Assembly: GCA_021770445.1 (NCBI GenBank)
Contig: JAETQY010000021.1
Coordinates: 1 to 64,000 of the forward strand
Origin: Bacillota bacterium
Lineage (GTDB): Bacteria; Bacillota; Clostridia; Oscillospirales; Oscillospiraceae
Direction of reading: 5' to 3'
Length of the DNA stretch: 64,000 bases
In this document: positions 33,990-42,493 of the stretch, one piece after another
Layout: each line of letters starts with the position of its first letter
How positions within the stretch are numbered: position 1 is the first letter of the stretch
Translations under genes and position numbers: made by a program
The notes under the pieces: model-generated
Database searches by the model: none
What the model was told of the DNA's origin: nothing
Seen by the model: only the letters and a program-made list of their open reading frames with translations

Positions 33990-34844
33990 TCAGCCCTTTA
34001 CGCCGCCGGAGGCCAGACCGCTGACCAGGTTCTTCTCGATGCACATAAATAGGATGACCACCGGGATGATGGCGAAGATGGAGGCGGCGAAGAGGTACTG
34101 CCACTCGATGATGTTGTAGCCGTTGAAGGTGTTGATGCCCACGGTGAGGGGCTTGAGCAGGTCGTCCTGAATCAGGCACAGGGCCACCGTATACTCGTTC
34201 CAGGCGTTGATGAAGATGAAGATGAGGGTGGTGACGATGCCGGGGGCGGCCACGGGGAGGAGGACCTTCATCATGGACTGGATGCGGTTGCAGCCGTCGA
34301 TGGTGGCGGCCTGTTCCATGTCCGCCGAGATGCCCATGAAGGTGCCCCGCAGCAGCCAGATGGTAAAGGCCTGGTTAAAGGCGGCGTTGATGAAGATCAG
34401 GCCCCAGATGCTGTTGGTCAGGTGCAGGACCTGCATGACCTGGTAGATGCCGATGAGCAGCACCACCGGGGCGAACATCTGGGAGACGATGACGAAGCCC
34501 AGGAAGGCGGTCTGGCCCCTGAACTTCATCCGGGCCAGGGCGTAAGCCGCCGGGATGCCGCACAGCATGGCGATGATGGTGGAGCCGCCGGCGATCATGA
34601 CGGAGTTGAGCATGTACTTGGCCATGGGGGCCCGGCTCCAGATGTCGATGAAGTTGGACCACACCGCGGTGATGGGCAGGACGGAGATGCCCTCGAAAAT
34701 CTCCGTCCGGGTCTTCAGGGCGGTGCACAGCATGGCGAAGTAGGGGTACAGGGTGATGATGCACACGTCCAGCACCACGAAGTAGAGCAGCAGGCGCAGG
34801 ACGGTCTTTTTCACAGAGACCGGCTTTTTCACGGTTTCGGTCAC
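33990..34844 (-). CDS. Carbohydrate ABC importer permease, MalG type
   Basis: 284 residues, six TM spans. The EAA loop that docks the ATPase reads EQAATIDGCNRIQSMMKVLLP. It overlaps the MalF-type gene by 4 bases. With the upstream permease and the binding protein it makes a CUT1-family sugar importer (AraPQ/MsmFG-like). There is no ATPase in the operon, so a shared MsmX-type ATPase encoded elsewhere is expected. Confidence 0.93.
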   Translation of the reverse strand: MTETVKKPVSVKKTVLRLLLYFVVLDVCIITLYPYFAMLCTALKTRTEIFEGISVLPITAVWSNFIDIWSRAPMAKYMLNSVMIAGGSTIIAMLCGIPAAYALARMKFRGQTAFLGFVIVSQMFAPVVLLIGIYQVMQVLHLTNSIWGLIFINAAFNQAFTIWLLRGTFMGISADMEQAATIDGCNRIQSMMKVLLPVAAPGIVTTLIFIFINAWNEYTVALCLIQDDLLKPLTVGINTFNGYNIIEWQYLFAASIFAIIPVVILFMCIEKNLVSGLASGGVKG

Positions 34845-35797
34845 AGGTCCTCATCTCCTTTCCGCAGGGTGTAGACCATGTAAACGCTGGCGCAGATCAG
34901 CAGGATCAGGAAGCCGATCACGGACACGGCGGAGGCCTCGCCCTGCTTGCCGTTGTAGAAGGCCAGCTTATACAGGTAGGTGACCAAGGTGTCGGTGCGG
35001 TTGGCGGGGTCGCCCTTGGTCATGGTCCAGATGATGGGGAAGGAGTTGAACACGTAGATGATGTTCAACACGGTGGACACCGTCAGGGAGGACTTGACCA
35101 GGGGCAGGGTGATCTTGAACAGCTTCTGGAAGTAGCCCGCCCCGTCCACGGTGGCGGCCTCGTAGTAGGAGGCGTCGATGCTCTGCAAACCAGACAGCAC
35201 GCAGAAGCAGACGAAGGGGATGGTGACGAAGATGCCGCAGGCGATCTCCCAGGTGAACCAGGCGGTGGGATTGGGGGTCCAGTTCACCGAGGCGTCGATG
35301 ATACCCAGACTTTTGAGCAGGGCGTTCAGGGTGCCGTAGTCGGTGTTGACGATGAACTTCCAGGCGCTGGCCTGAATGACCAGGGTGGTGGCCCAGGGGA
35401 AGACCACGATGGCCCGGGCGATCTTCCGGCCCTTGAACTCGTTGTTGAGGATAAGGGCCAGGATGAAGCCCAGCACCGTGGAGATGACCACCACGGCGAT
35501 GGTCCAGAGGATGGTGTTTTTCAGCACCACGGCGAAGGCCGGGTCCTTGATTACGCTGGTGAAGTTCTCAAAGTTGTTGAAGCCCTTCAGTTTGCCCGCC
35601 CGAGTGACCTTGTTCATGGACAGCTGAAACACCTTGACGATAGGCGTTACGATGAAGATAGCCATCAGGATAATGCTGGGGGCGATCCAGATGTAGGGCT
35701 CAATGGCGCGGAAGAGCTTTCTGCTTCCGGGATTGGGCAGGCGGGGCGCAGCCTGGGCCTGCTGCTGAGCGGGGGCAGCCGGGGTTTTTGTACTCAC
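34841..35797 (-). CDS. Carbohydrate ABC importer permease, MalF type
   Basis: 318 residues from GTG at 35797, with AGGAGG 7 bases upstream; an ATG at 35815 lies before that site and is not used in this model. Six TM spans after a Pro/Ala-rich cytoplasmic tail (TPAAPAQQQAQAAP). EAA loop YYEAATVDGAGYFQKLFKITLP. Partner of the MalG-type gene, which it overlaps by 4 bases. Confidence 0.93.
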   Translation of the reverse strand: MSTKTPAAPAQQQAQAAPRLPNPGSRKLFRAIEPYIWIAPSIILMAIFIVTPIVKVFQLSMNKVTRAGKLKGFNNFENFTSVIKDPAFAVVLKNTILWTIAVVVISTVLGFILALILNNEFKGRKIARAIVVFPWATTLVIQASAWKFIVNTDYGTLNALLKSLGIIDASVNWTPNPTAWFTWEIACGIFVTIPFVCFCVLSGLQSIDASYYEAATVDGAGYFQKLFKITLPLVKSSLTVSTVLNIIYVFNSFPIIWTMTKGDPANRTDTLVTYLYKLAFYNGKQGEASAVSVIGFLILLICASVYMVYTLRKGDEDL

Positions 35798-35889
35798 GGA
35801 GACACCTCCTGTCATGTTATGAGCGCCTTCCGGCCGCTTTCCAAAGGCGGCGGGCGTTCTGCCCTTGGAAAACGGCTGGAAGAAGCCGG

Positions 35890-35916
35890 GGGGCCGGGCC
35901 GTTTTGGCCCGGCCCC
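35890..35916 (-). other. Strong intercistronic hairpin
   Basis: GGGGCCGGGCC (35890-35900) and GGCCCGGCCCC (35906-35916) around GTTTT, in the 158-base gap between binding-protein and permease genes. No T-run on the minus strand follows. Such hairpins protect the abundant binding-protein message or reduce permease expression. Confidence 0.55.
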
Positions 35917-35955
35917 GCGGTTAGATGCGGCAGTTCAATTGAATCAGGGTTCAGC

Positions 35956-37251
35956 TTAGCCGGCGATCTGGGACTGGAGGGTATCCAGCAGCTCCTGGAC
36001 ATTGCCGCCCAGAAGGGCCTGCTGCTCCACATTGATGACGCCCTGCTTCACGTCGGCCCACTCGGCCTTGGCGGTGGGATAGAACTTGGCGGAGCCCACG
36101 ATATCGATCCAGCTGGCGGCGTCGGGGTCGGCAGCGGCCATGATCTCGCCGCCGGTGCTGGTGGCGGGCAGGAAGGTCTCCATGATGACCCACTCGGAGT
36201 AACGAGTGTCCTCATAGAAGAAGTCGAAGAAGGTCTTGATGGCGTCTACCTTGTCGTCGGTGTCGTCCTTGTCAAACACCATGAACCGGTCCATAACGCC
36301 CACGGAAGCGGTCTCCTTGCCCTCGTTGGCGGGGATGGAAGCGATGCCGAAGTTGATGGGGTTCTCCTTGCCTGCCACGTAGTTGCTGATCTGGTTGGGG
36401 CCGATCATCATGGCCACCTTGCCGGTGGCGAACAGCTCCTGCAGGTCATAGCGGGTCTGGGTGGCGGGGTCGTTGTTGGTCAGGCCGTCCTTGACCAGAC
36501 CCACGATGTACTCGACGGCTTCCACGTTCTCGGCGCTGTTCAGGGTCCAGTTGCCGGAGGCGTCGGTGAAATCACCGCCGTTGTTCCAGGAGTAGTAGGC
36601 GAAGCAGGCCTGGCCCTCATCGGTGGTCATGTCCACGCCCCAGGGGTAGACGTCGGGGTTCGCGGCCTTGATCTTCTGGCAGGCGTCCTTCAGCTCAGCC
36701 CAGGTGGTGGGCACCTTGTCCACGCCGGAGGCCTCCAGGATGTCCTTGTTGTAGTACATGGCGCGGGCGGAGGCCAGGTCGGGGATGGCCCAGATGGTGC
36801 CGTCGATGTTGGACTGCTCAATGAAGGCGGGGTAGAACTTGGCGTAGGTCTCGTCAGAGACGAAGTCCTTGATGGGCCGGAGCAGGTCGTCGCCCACATA
36901 GTCGGCGAAGGTGTCGATGTTCAGGATGTCGGGGGCGGCGTTGTTGGACACGCGGGTGTTGACCACGGTGTAGATGTCGTTCCAGGAGACAACCTCCACG
37001 GTCAGGTCGATGTCCTGGTAGGCGGCGTTGAAGTCGCTCTGGAACTTGGCCCACTAGTCCTTGGTCTGGGTGCCGTACTCGGCGGCGATCACGTTGAGGG
37101 CCACCTTATCCCCGGAGGGGGCGGGATCAGGGGTGCCGGAGCCGGAGCCGCCGGTCTGAGGAGTGCTGGTAGTGCCGCTGCCACCGCCGCCGCAGGCGAC
37201 CAGGGACAGGGACATAGCTGCTGCAAGTAAGGCTGCAAGAACTTTCTTCAT
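35956..37251 (-). pseudogene. Sugar ABC binding lipoprotein interrupted by an in-frame TAG
   Basis: A CUT1-type solute-binding protein of about 430 codons. ATG at 37251 has AAGGAG 7 bases upstream; a signal peptide with lipobox (LALLAAAMSLSLVAC type, lipid-bearing Cys at about 20) and a Gly/Ser/Pro linker follow. After YGTQTKD a TAG at 37054-37056 stops the frame, and the same frame resumes at once with WAKFQSDFNAAYQDIDLTVEV and stays open to 35956. No other lesion is seen. TGG to TAG is one base change and Trp fits that site. Options: recent nonsense mutation, natural suppression or read-through, or a sequence error. Confidence 0.8.
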
Positions 37252-37429
37252 TTTCATTCTCCTTCTTTGATGATTTTGGCTTGATGAAAAAGTAGCGCAT
37301 AGGGAAAATCCACAAATGCGCCCTTTCATTGTTAATTATACTTGTTCATTGTGCAAATTATAGTGCTAACCGTCCGGAAAATAGAAAAATCGTACGACCA
37401 TCTGCTGGTTCGTACGATTTTTTGCTTTT

Positions 37430-38287
37430 TTAAACGGTGTGCGGGGTTCCGCCCCGGGCCTGTTTGCGGAAGGCGCTGGGGGTGGTGCCGGTCATGGAGC
37501 GAAAGACCTTAGAGAAGTAATTGTAGTCGCTGATGCCCACCTGCTCCGCCACGGCAGAGATGGGCAGGCTGCTCTGTACAAGCAGCCGCTTAGCGGCGCT
37601 GATGCGCCGCTGAGCGATGAGCTCAGACAGGGTCTGTCCGCCGGACAGCTCCTTGGCCAGGGCGCACAGCTTGGTGCGGCCGATGTGCAGGTGCTGGGAG
37701 ATGGAGGCCAGGGACAGCTTTTCCATATAGTGCTCGTCCAGATACAGCTCCAGCTTTTGCAGGTCGGTCTGCTCGGTGGCTAGGATCATCCCCTTGAGCT
37801 GGATATAGGCGGATAGGGCCTCCAGGGTCTCAGTGTAGGCCTGGATCTCCTTCTGAGAGCACTGGCGGAACTGGAAAAAGGCCTCTTTCAGCTCGTCCGG
37901 CCCGCCAGGCCACCAGTCCAGCTGGGAGCGGGTGTACTCCCATTGCTCCTCCATGGGGGAGTCGTCCAGGTAGCAGCCCACAGCCAGATAGGCCAGGGGG
38001 TGGTTCTTATCGTAGAGGGGCATAATGGCCTCGCAGACGCCCACGTGGCAGCGGTAGAACTGGAAACCCTTTTCCGCTGAGTAGTGTTTGATTTTGCACA
38101 TGTCGCAGGCGACACAGCGCTCATGCCCCTCGGGCAGGTCGTTAATCATCCGGCAGAAGGGCGGATGTCCCCGGAACAGGTTGATGTCCCGGCCCTCTGG
38201 GTCCAGAATGTTGGCGGGCAGGCCGGTCAGCACGTTCAGGTTGGCGATCAGCTTGCGCAGTTGCTCCTCATCAAAGAGAATGTTCAA
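37430..38287 (-). CDS. AraC-family regulator with PocR sensor domain
   Basis: 285 residues from TTG at 38287, with AAAGGAGG 8 bases upstream; longer starts lie before this site. The N-terminal PocR domain (about 5-165) has the Cys cluster C-x2-C-x2-C (ERCVACDMCKIKHY) and a later Cys (YRCHVGVCEAIMPL). Two AraC HTHs form the C-terminus (KLSLASISQHLHIGRTKLCAL and LPISAVAEQVGISDYNYFSKVFRSMTG). It is upstream of the CUT1 importer operon, same strand, with a 178-base gap, and probably activates it. Confidence 0.88.
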   Translation of the reverse strand: MNILFDEEQLRKLIANLNVLTGLPANILDPEGRDINLFRGHPPFCRMINDLPEGHERCVACDMCKIKHYSAEKGFQFYRCHVGVCEAIMPLYDKNHPLAYLAVGCYLDDSPMEEQWEYTRSQLDWWPGGPDELKEAFFQFRQCSQKEIQAYTETLEALSAYIQLKGMILATEQTDLQKLELYLDEHYMEKLSLASISQHLHIGRTKLCALAKELSGGQTLSELIAQRRISAAKRLLVQSSLPISAVAEQVGISDYNYFSKVFRSMTGTTPSAFRKQARGGTPHTV

Positions 38288-38388
38288 CTCCACCACCTCC
38301 TTTGGCACCTTTATTTTAGCCCTTTCCGGAGGAATTGTGAAGAGGAGATTCAAACTTAAATTAGTAATATCGTACGCCAGGCGAAGAT

Positions 38389-39456
38389 TTAGCCGCTTTC
38401 CCGCTCTACCAGCTGCCAGGGGACGGTCTCAGACCGGCACTCCTCCCCCCGGAGGAGGCGGAGCATCAAATTGGCGGCCAGCTCCCCCAGGTTGCGGGAG
38501 CCGTGGGAGAGGGAGGTCAGATGCACCGGCGCCAGGTCGCTGTACTGGCTGTTGTCAAAGCTGACTACGGCCATGTCCTCGGGCACCCGAATGCCCCGCT
38601 TCTGTAGCCGAGAGACCACCCGGATGGCCACCTCATCGTTGTAGCACACCACGGCGGAGCAGCCCTGAAATCCCTCCAGAACAGAATCTACAAAGGCTTC
38701 AGACAGGAAAGCCCTCCGCTGCTCGGTGTTGTACCAGCGGACGTGCTCGTCCTCAAAGGGGAGGCCTAGGTCCCGGAGGGCCTCTGCGTAACCGGCGTAG
38801 CGCAGCATACCCTGCATGTCGTCCACCTTGAAGATGCCCGCGATGTTGTGGTGTCCGTGCCGGTGGAGGTGCTCGGTCAGCAGCCGGCCGCCGCCGTAGT
38901 TGTCGGCCAGCACTGAGGGGATGTGGGCCAGCTCCGGATAGATGCCGTTGATAAAGACCAGGCGGACCCCCCGGTCGATCAGCTTCTGGTACAGGTCCAG
39001 GTTGGGGTTGGGCAGGGCCGTCTTGGTGCCCTCCACCAGCACCCCGTCCAGCTCCTTCATGGTGAGAAGGGTCTGGAGGATCTTCCGCTCCACCGACAGC
39101 TGGTTCTGAGTGGCGAAGAGGAGAGGGGCGCTGCTGTTGGCGGCCAGGACAGTCTCCATGCCCCGCAGGATGCTGGGGAAGATGTAGTCGCTAATATAGG
39201 TAGTGACTACCGCGATGGCGCAGTTGAGCTGGGCCTCCGGCTCCTTGCGCTCCCGCAGGCGGGACCCGCTGCCCTGGCGGCGTGTAATGAGGCCCTCGTT
39301 CTCCAGCAGGGACAGCGCCCGGCGGACCGTCTGCCGGCTGATTTGAAAGCGCTGACAGAGCAACTGCTCTGTTGGAAGCAGCTGCTGGGTGCTGTACTGG
39401 CCGTTTTCGATCTCCTGACGCAGAGAATCTGCAATGGATTGGTACTTTGGCGCCAT
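38389..39456 (-). CDS. araR: Arabinose-type repressor, GntR HTH + LacI sensor (AraR)
   Basis: 355 residues. The N-terminal GntR winged HTH (YQSIADSLRQEIENGQY, then LPTEQLLCQRFQISRQTVRRAL and ITRRQGSGSRL) is fused to a LacI/GalR-type periplasmic-binding-fold sensor (about 75-350: IAVVTTYISDYIFPSILRGME, VLVEGTKTAL, VVCYNDEVAIRVVSRL, AVVSFDNSQYSDLAP). That fusion defines AraR, which releases DNA on L-arabinose. ATTTGTAC sites, the AraR half-operator, lie in its own promoter and before the ABC importer gene at 39832. Confidence 0.92.
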   Translation of the reverse strand: MAPKYQSIADSLRQEIENGQYSTQQLLPTEQLLCQRFQISRQTVRRALSLLENEGLITRRQGSGSRLRERKEPEAQLNCAIAVVTTYISDYIFPSILRGMETVLAANSSAPLLFATQNQLSVERKILQTLLTMKELDGVLVEGTKTALPNPNLDLYQKLIDRGVRLVFINGIYPELAHIPSVLADNYGGGRLLTEHLHRHGHHNIAGIFKVDDMQGMLRYAGYAEALRDLGLPFEDEHVRWYNTEQRRAFLSEAFVDSVLEGFQGCSAVVCYNDEVAIRVVSRLQKRGIRVPEDMAVVSFDNSQYSDLAPVHLTSLSHGSRNLGELAANLMLRLLRGEECRSETVPWQLVERESG

Positions 39457-39484
39457 GGAAGGGGCCTCCTCACTGAATGGGTTA

Positions 39485-39523
39485 ATTTGTACTGATTATA
39501 ACATAGGGGCTGAATTTGTACAA
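39485..39523 (-). promoter_or_regulatory. araR: araR promoter with two AraR half-operators
   Basis: Minus strand TTGTAC (39518-39523), 17 bases, TATAAT (39495-39500). ATTTGTAC (+ strand) occurs at 39485-39492 and 39514-39521, so one half-site overlaps the -35 and the other covers the start region: autorepression is expected. Confidence 0.7.
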
Positions 39524-39672
39524 CAGGAAAATGAGTTGTCCACATAATTTATGCAGAACGACGGGGCGCCCTGGAAGAGGCTGGAAGAAACTAGGACGCA
39601 AAATACAGGGAAAAAGTGAAAGAAATTTGTCATGAAACGATAAAAATAAAACTTTTTTGAGAAGAATAAATA

Positions 39673-39782
39673 ATTTGTACCACTCTAAACAAAAATGTCC
39701 TGTAAATTTGTATTGTTAAATTCCCAGAAAATCAAAAAATTAGGTACAAATTATTGACCGAAAAGAGAACAAGTGATATACT
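39673..39782 (+). promoter_or_regulatory. Promoter and AraR operators of the arabinose transport-catabolism operon
   Basis: TTGACC (39754-39759), 17 bases, TATACT (39777-39782). AraR-type half-sites: ATTTGTAC at 39673-39680, ATTTGTAT at 39706-39713 and the inverted GTACAAAT at 39744-39751, which abuts the -35. Spacing of about 70 bases between outer sites permits a repression loop, as known for AraR in Bacillus. Confidence 0.72.
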
Positions 39783-39831
39783 GGCAGCAGTTAAAACCCC
39801 GGCACAAAATTTAGAAAGTGAGGAACATGAA

Positions 39832-40878
39832 ATGAAAATGAAAAAGGTTCTTGGTCTTACGCTGGCTGCTGCTCTGGCCCTGTCTCTGGCTGCCTGCGGC
39901 GGCAACAACAATCCCCCCGCCAATAATAATCCCAGCTCCGCCGGCGGCACCAGCTCCGGAACCAACACCCCTGACCCCGCTCCCACCACCGGCGGCGAGC
40001 TGATCACCGTGGGCGTCATCAACAATGACCCCAACGAGTCCGGCTACCGCACCGCCAACGACGCGGCCATGCGTGCCACCTTCACTGAGGCCAACGGCTA
40101 CAAGGCCACCTTCTACAACAACAACGACGCCGCCCAGCAGATCGCCACTGCTCAGCAGATGGTCCAGGACGAGGTGGACTTCCTGCTGCTGTCCCCCGCC
40201 TCCACCACCGGCTGGGACACCGTGCTGAAGGACGCCCAGGCCGCCGGCACCCAGGTCATTCTCTTCGACCGTATGCTGGAGGCTGACGAGAGCATGTACG
40301 CCGCCGCCGTCGTGTCCGACATGCCCGCCGAGGGCAAGACCGCCGTTGACTGGCTGGCCGCCCAGGGGCTGAGCGAGTACAACATCATCCACATCCAGGG
40401 CCACATGGGCTCCGACGCCCAGCTGGGCCGTACCGGCGCCCTGGACGAGAAGGTGGCCGCCGAGGCCAACTGGAACTATGTTGCCCAGCAGACCGCCGAC
40501 TGGGATGAGGCCACTGCCCGCACCATCGTCCAGTCCGTCATCGACTCCAAGAAGCCCTTCAACGTGATCTACGCTGAGAACAACGGCATGGCCCGGGGCG
40601 CTGTGGCTGCTCTGGACGCCGCCGGCATCACCCACGGCAAGGACGGCGACGTCATCGTCATGGGCTTCGACAGCGACAAGTGGGCCTTTGAGGCCGTGCT
40701 GGAGGGCAGCTGGAACTACATGGGCCTGTGCAACCCCCTGCAGGCTGACACCGTGGACGGCATCATCAAGGACCTGATGGCCGGCAAGGCTCCCGCTCAG
40801 AAGATCATCTACACCCCCGAGCAGGGCTTCGACTGCGACACCCTCACTCAGGCCGATGTGGACACCTACGGCACTTGA
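39832..40878 (+). CDS. Sugar ABC binding lipoprotein, YtfQ/RbsB type
   Basis: 348 residues from ATG at 39832, with GAGG 8 bases upstream. Lipoprotein signal KVLGLTLAAALALSLAAC with the Cys at about 21, an Asn/Pro/Ser linker, and a type I periplasmic-binding fold (ITVGVINNDPNESGYRTANDA, then LLSPASTTGWDTVLKDAQAAG, VILFDRMLE, VIYAENNGMARGAVAALDAAG). The Asp-Arg and Asn-rich binding residues fit YtfQ, which binds furanose sugars (galactofuranose, arabinofuranose). First gene of the AraR-controlled operon. Confidence 0.9.
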   Translation: MKMKKVLGLTLAAALALSLAACGGNNNPPANNNPSSAGGTSSGTNTPDPAPTTGGELITVGVINNDPNESGYRTANDAAMRATFTEANGYKATFYNNNDAAQQIATAQQMVQDEVDFLLLSPASTTGWDTVLKDAQAAGTQVILFDRMLEADESMYAAAVVSDMPAEGKTAVDWLAAQGLSEYNIIHIQGHMGSDAQLGRTGALDEKVAAEANWNYVAQQTADWDEATARTIVQSVIDSKKPFNVIYAENNGMARGAVAALDAAGITHGKDGDVIVMGFDSDKWAFEAVLEGSWNYMGLCNPLQADTVDGIIKDLMAGKAPAQKIIYTPEQGFDCDTLTQADVDTYGT

Positions 40879-40910
40879 TTGAATCGCATACATAACCATC
40901 ACGTGACCCG

Positions 40911-40954
40911 ACACGCGGCACGGCATGTCAGCCGCGCCGCGTGTTGCATTTTTT
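40911..40954 (+). terminator. Leaky terminator between binding protein and ATPase genes
   Basis: ACACGCGGC (40911-40919) pairs with GCCGCGTGT (40936-40944) and TGCATTTTTT follows. It would let the binding protein be made in excess over the membrane parts. Confidence 0.6.
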
Positions 40955-40975
40955 GAAGAATGGAGGCGTATCCCT

Positions 40976-42493
40976 ATGCAGGAAGGCGCGGTATTGGAAA
41001 TGCGCGGCATCTGCAAATACTTCCCAGGCGTACGCGCCCTTCAGGATGTGGACTTCACCCTGCGGGAGGGAGAGATCCACGCCTTGATGGGGGAGAACGG
41101 TGCAGGAAAGTCCACCCTGATTAAGGTACTCACCGGCGTGTATCCCAAGGACGGGGGCGAGGTCCATATCAAGGGCGTCGAGGGCGCGGCGGTCATCCGC
41201 TCCCCCCAGGACGCCCAGAACGCGGGCATCAGCACCGTCTACCAGGAGATCACCCTGTGCCCCAACCTGACGGTGGCGGAAAACATGTACATCGGCCGCA
41301 CCAAGGGCTCTGTGACCAACTGGAAGGCCATGAACACCGGCGCGGGAAAGATTCTGGAGTCTCTGGGTATCCCCGCCAGCCCCAAGCAGCAGCTGGGCTC
41401 CTGCTCCATCGCGGTGCAGCAGATGGTGGCCATCGCCCGGGCGGTGGACATGGAGTGCAAGGTGCTCATCCTGGATGAGCCCACCTCCTCTCTGGACGAG
41501 CAGGAGGTGATCAAGCTCTTTGGCCTGATGCGGGACCTGCGCTCCAAGGGCGTGGGTATCATCTTTGTCACCCACTTCCTGGAGCAGGTCTATGAGGTCT
41601 GCGACCGGATCACCGTCCTGCGGGACGGTCAGCTGGTGGGCGAGTACGTCATCGAGGACCTGCCCCGGGTCCAGCTGGTCAGCAAGATGCTGGGCAAGGA
41701 GCTGGACGACATGGCCGACATCAAGGGCGAGTCGGGGGGCACGGCCATAGATCAGGAGGGTGCTCCCGTGCTGGAGGCCCAGGGCCTTTGCAGCAGCGCG
41801 GGCATCAAGCCCTTCGACTTCTCCATCCGCAAGGGGGAGGTCAACGGCTTCACCGGCCTGCTGGGCTCAGGGCGCAGCGAGTGCGTCCGGGCCATCTTCG
41901 GTGCCGACCACGTCACCAGCGGCAGCGTGAAGATGGACGGCAAGTCCGTCAAGATTAAGAAGCCCTTGGACGCCATGAAGTGCGGCATCGGCTACCTGCC
42001 CGAGGACCGGAAGGGCGACGGCATCGTGGGAGATCTGTCCGTCCGGGAGAACATCATCCTGGCCTACCAGGTGATGAAGGGCTTCTTCCACCCCATCTCC
42101 CGGGCCCAGGCGGAGGCCTTCGCCGACAATTACATCCAGCTGCTAGAAATTAAGACGGCCTCCTCCGACACCCCCATCAAGTCCCTGTCCGGCGGCAACC
42201 AGCAGAAGTGCATCCTGGCTCGGTGGCTGCTCACCGATCCCAAGTACCTGATCCTGGACGAGCCCACCCGAGGCATCGACATCGGCACCAAGATCGAAAT
42301 TCAGAAGCTGGTCCTCCGGCTGGCAGAGAAGGGCACCAGCGTCACCTTCATCTCCTCAGAGATCGACGAGATGCTGCGCACCTGCTCCCGCCTGCTGGTC
42401 ATGCGGGACCGGAAGCTGGTGGGTCAGCTCAGCGGAGAGGACCTGACCCAGACCAAGATCATGGCGACTATCGCAGGAGGTGATGAGGAATGA
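40976..42493 (+). CDS. Sugar ABC importer ATPase, two-module (YtfR/RbsA type)
   Basis: 505 residues from ATG at 40976 (GGAGG 9 bases upstream). Two ABC modules: the first has Walker A GENGAGKSTL and Walker B VLILDEPTSSLDE; its signature reads SIAVQQMVAIARA rather than LSGGQ. The second has a degenerate Walker A GLLGSGRSECVRAI and a good signature LSGGNQQKCILARW with LILDEPTRGID. This asymmetry is normal for RbsA/YtfR-type proteins. It powers the YtfT/YjfF-like permeases. Confidence 0.95.
   Translation: MQEGAVLEMRGICKYFPGVRALQDVDFTLREGEIHALMGENGAGKSTLIKVLTGVYPKDGGEVHIKGVEGAAVIRSPQDAQNAGISTVYQEITLCPNLTVAENMYIGRTKGSVTNWKAMNTGAGKILESLGIPASPKQQLGSCSIAVQQMVAIARAVDMECKVLILDEPTSSLDEQEVIKLFGLMRDLRSKGVGIIFVTHFLEQVYEVCDRITVLRDGQLVGEYVIEDLPRVQLVSKMLGKELDDMADIKGESGGTAIDQEGAPVLEAQGLCSSAGIKPFDFSIRKGEVNGFTGLLGSGRSECVRAIFGADHVTSGSVKMDGKSVKIKKPLDAMKCGIGYLPEDRKGDGIVGDLSVRENIILAYQVMKGFFHPISRAQAEAFADNYIQLLEIKTASSDTPIKSLSGGNQQKCILARWLLTDPKYLILDEPTRGIDIGTKIEIQKLVLRLAEKGTSVTFISSEIDEMLRTCSRLLVMRDRKLVGQLSGEDLTQTKIMATIAGGDEE

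Noticed and set aside
37054..37056. Recoding of TAG as pyrrolysine
   Set aside because: No pyl genes are visible in this window, the protein family is not known to use pyrrolysine, and a single Trp-to-stop change explains the site more simply.
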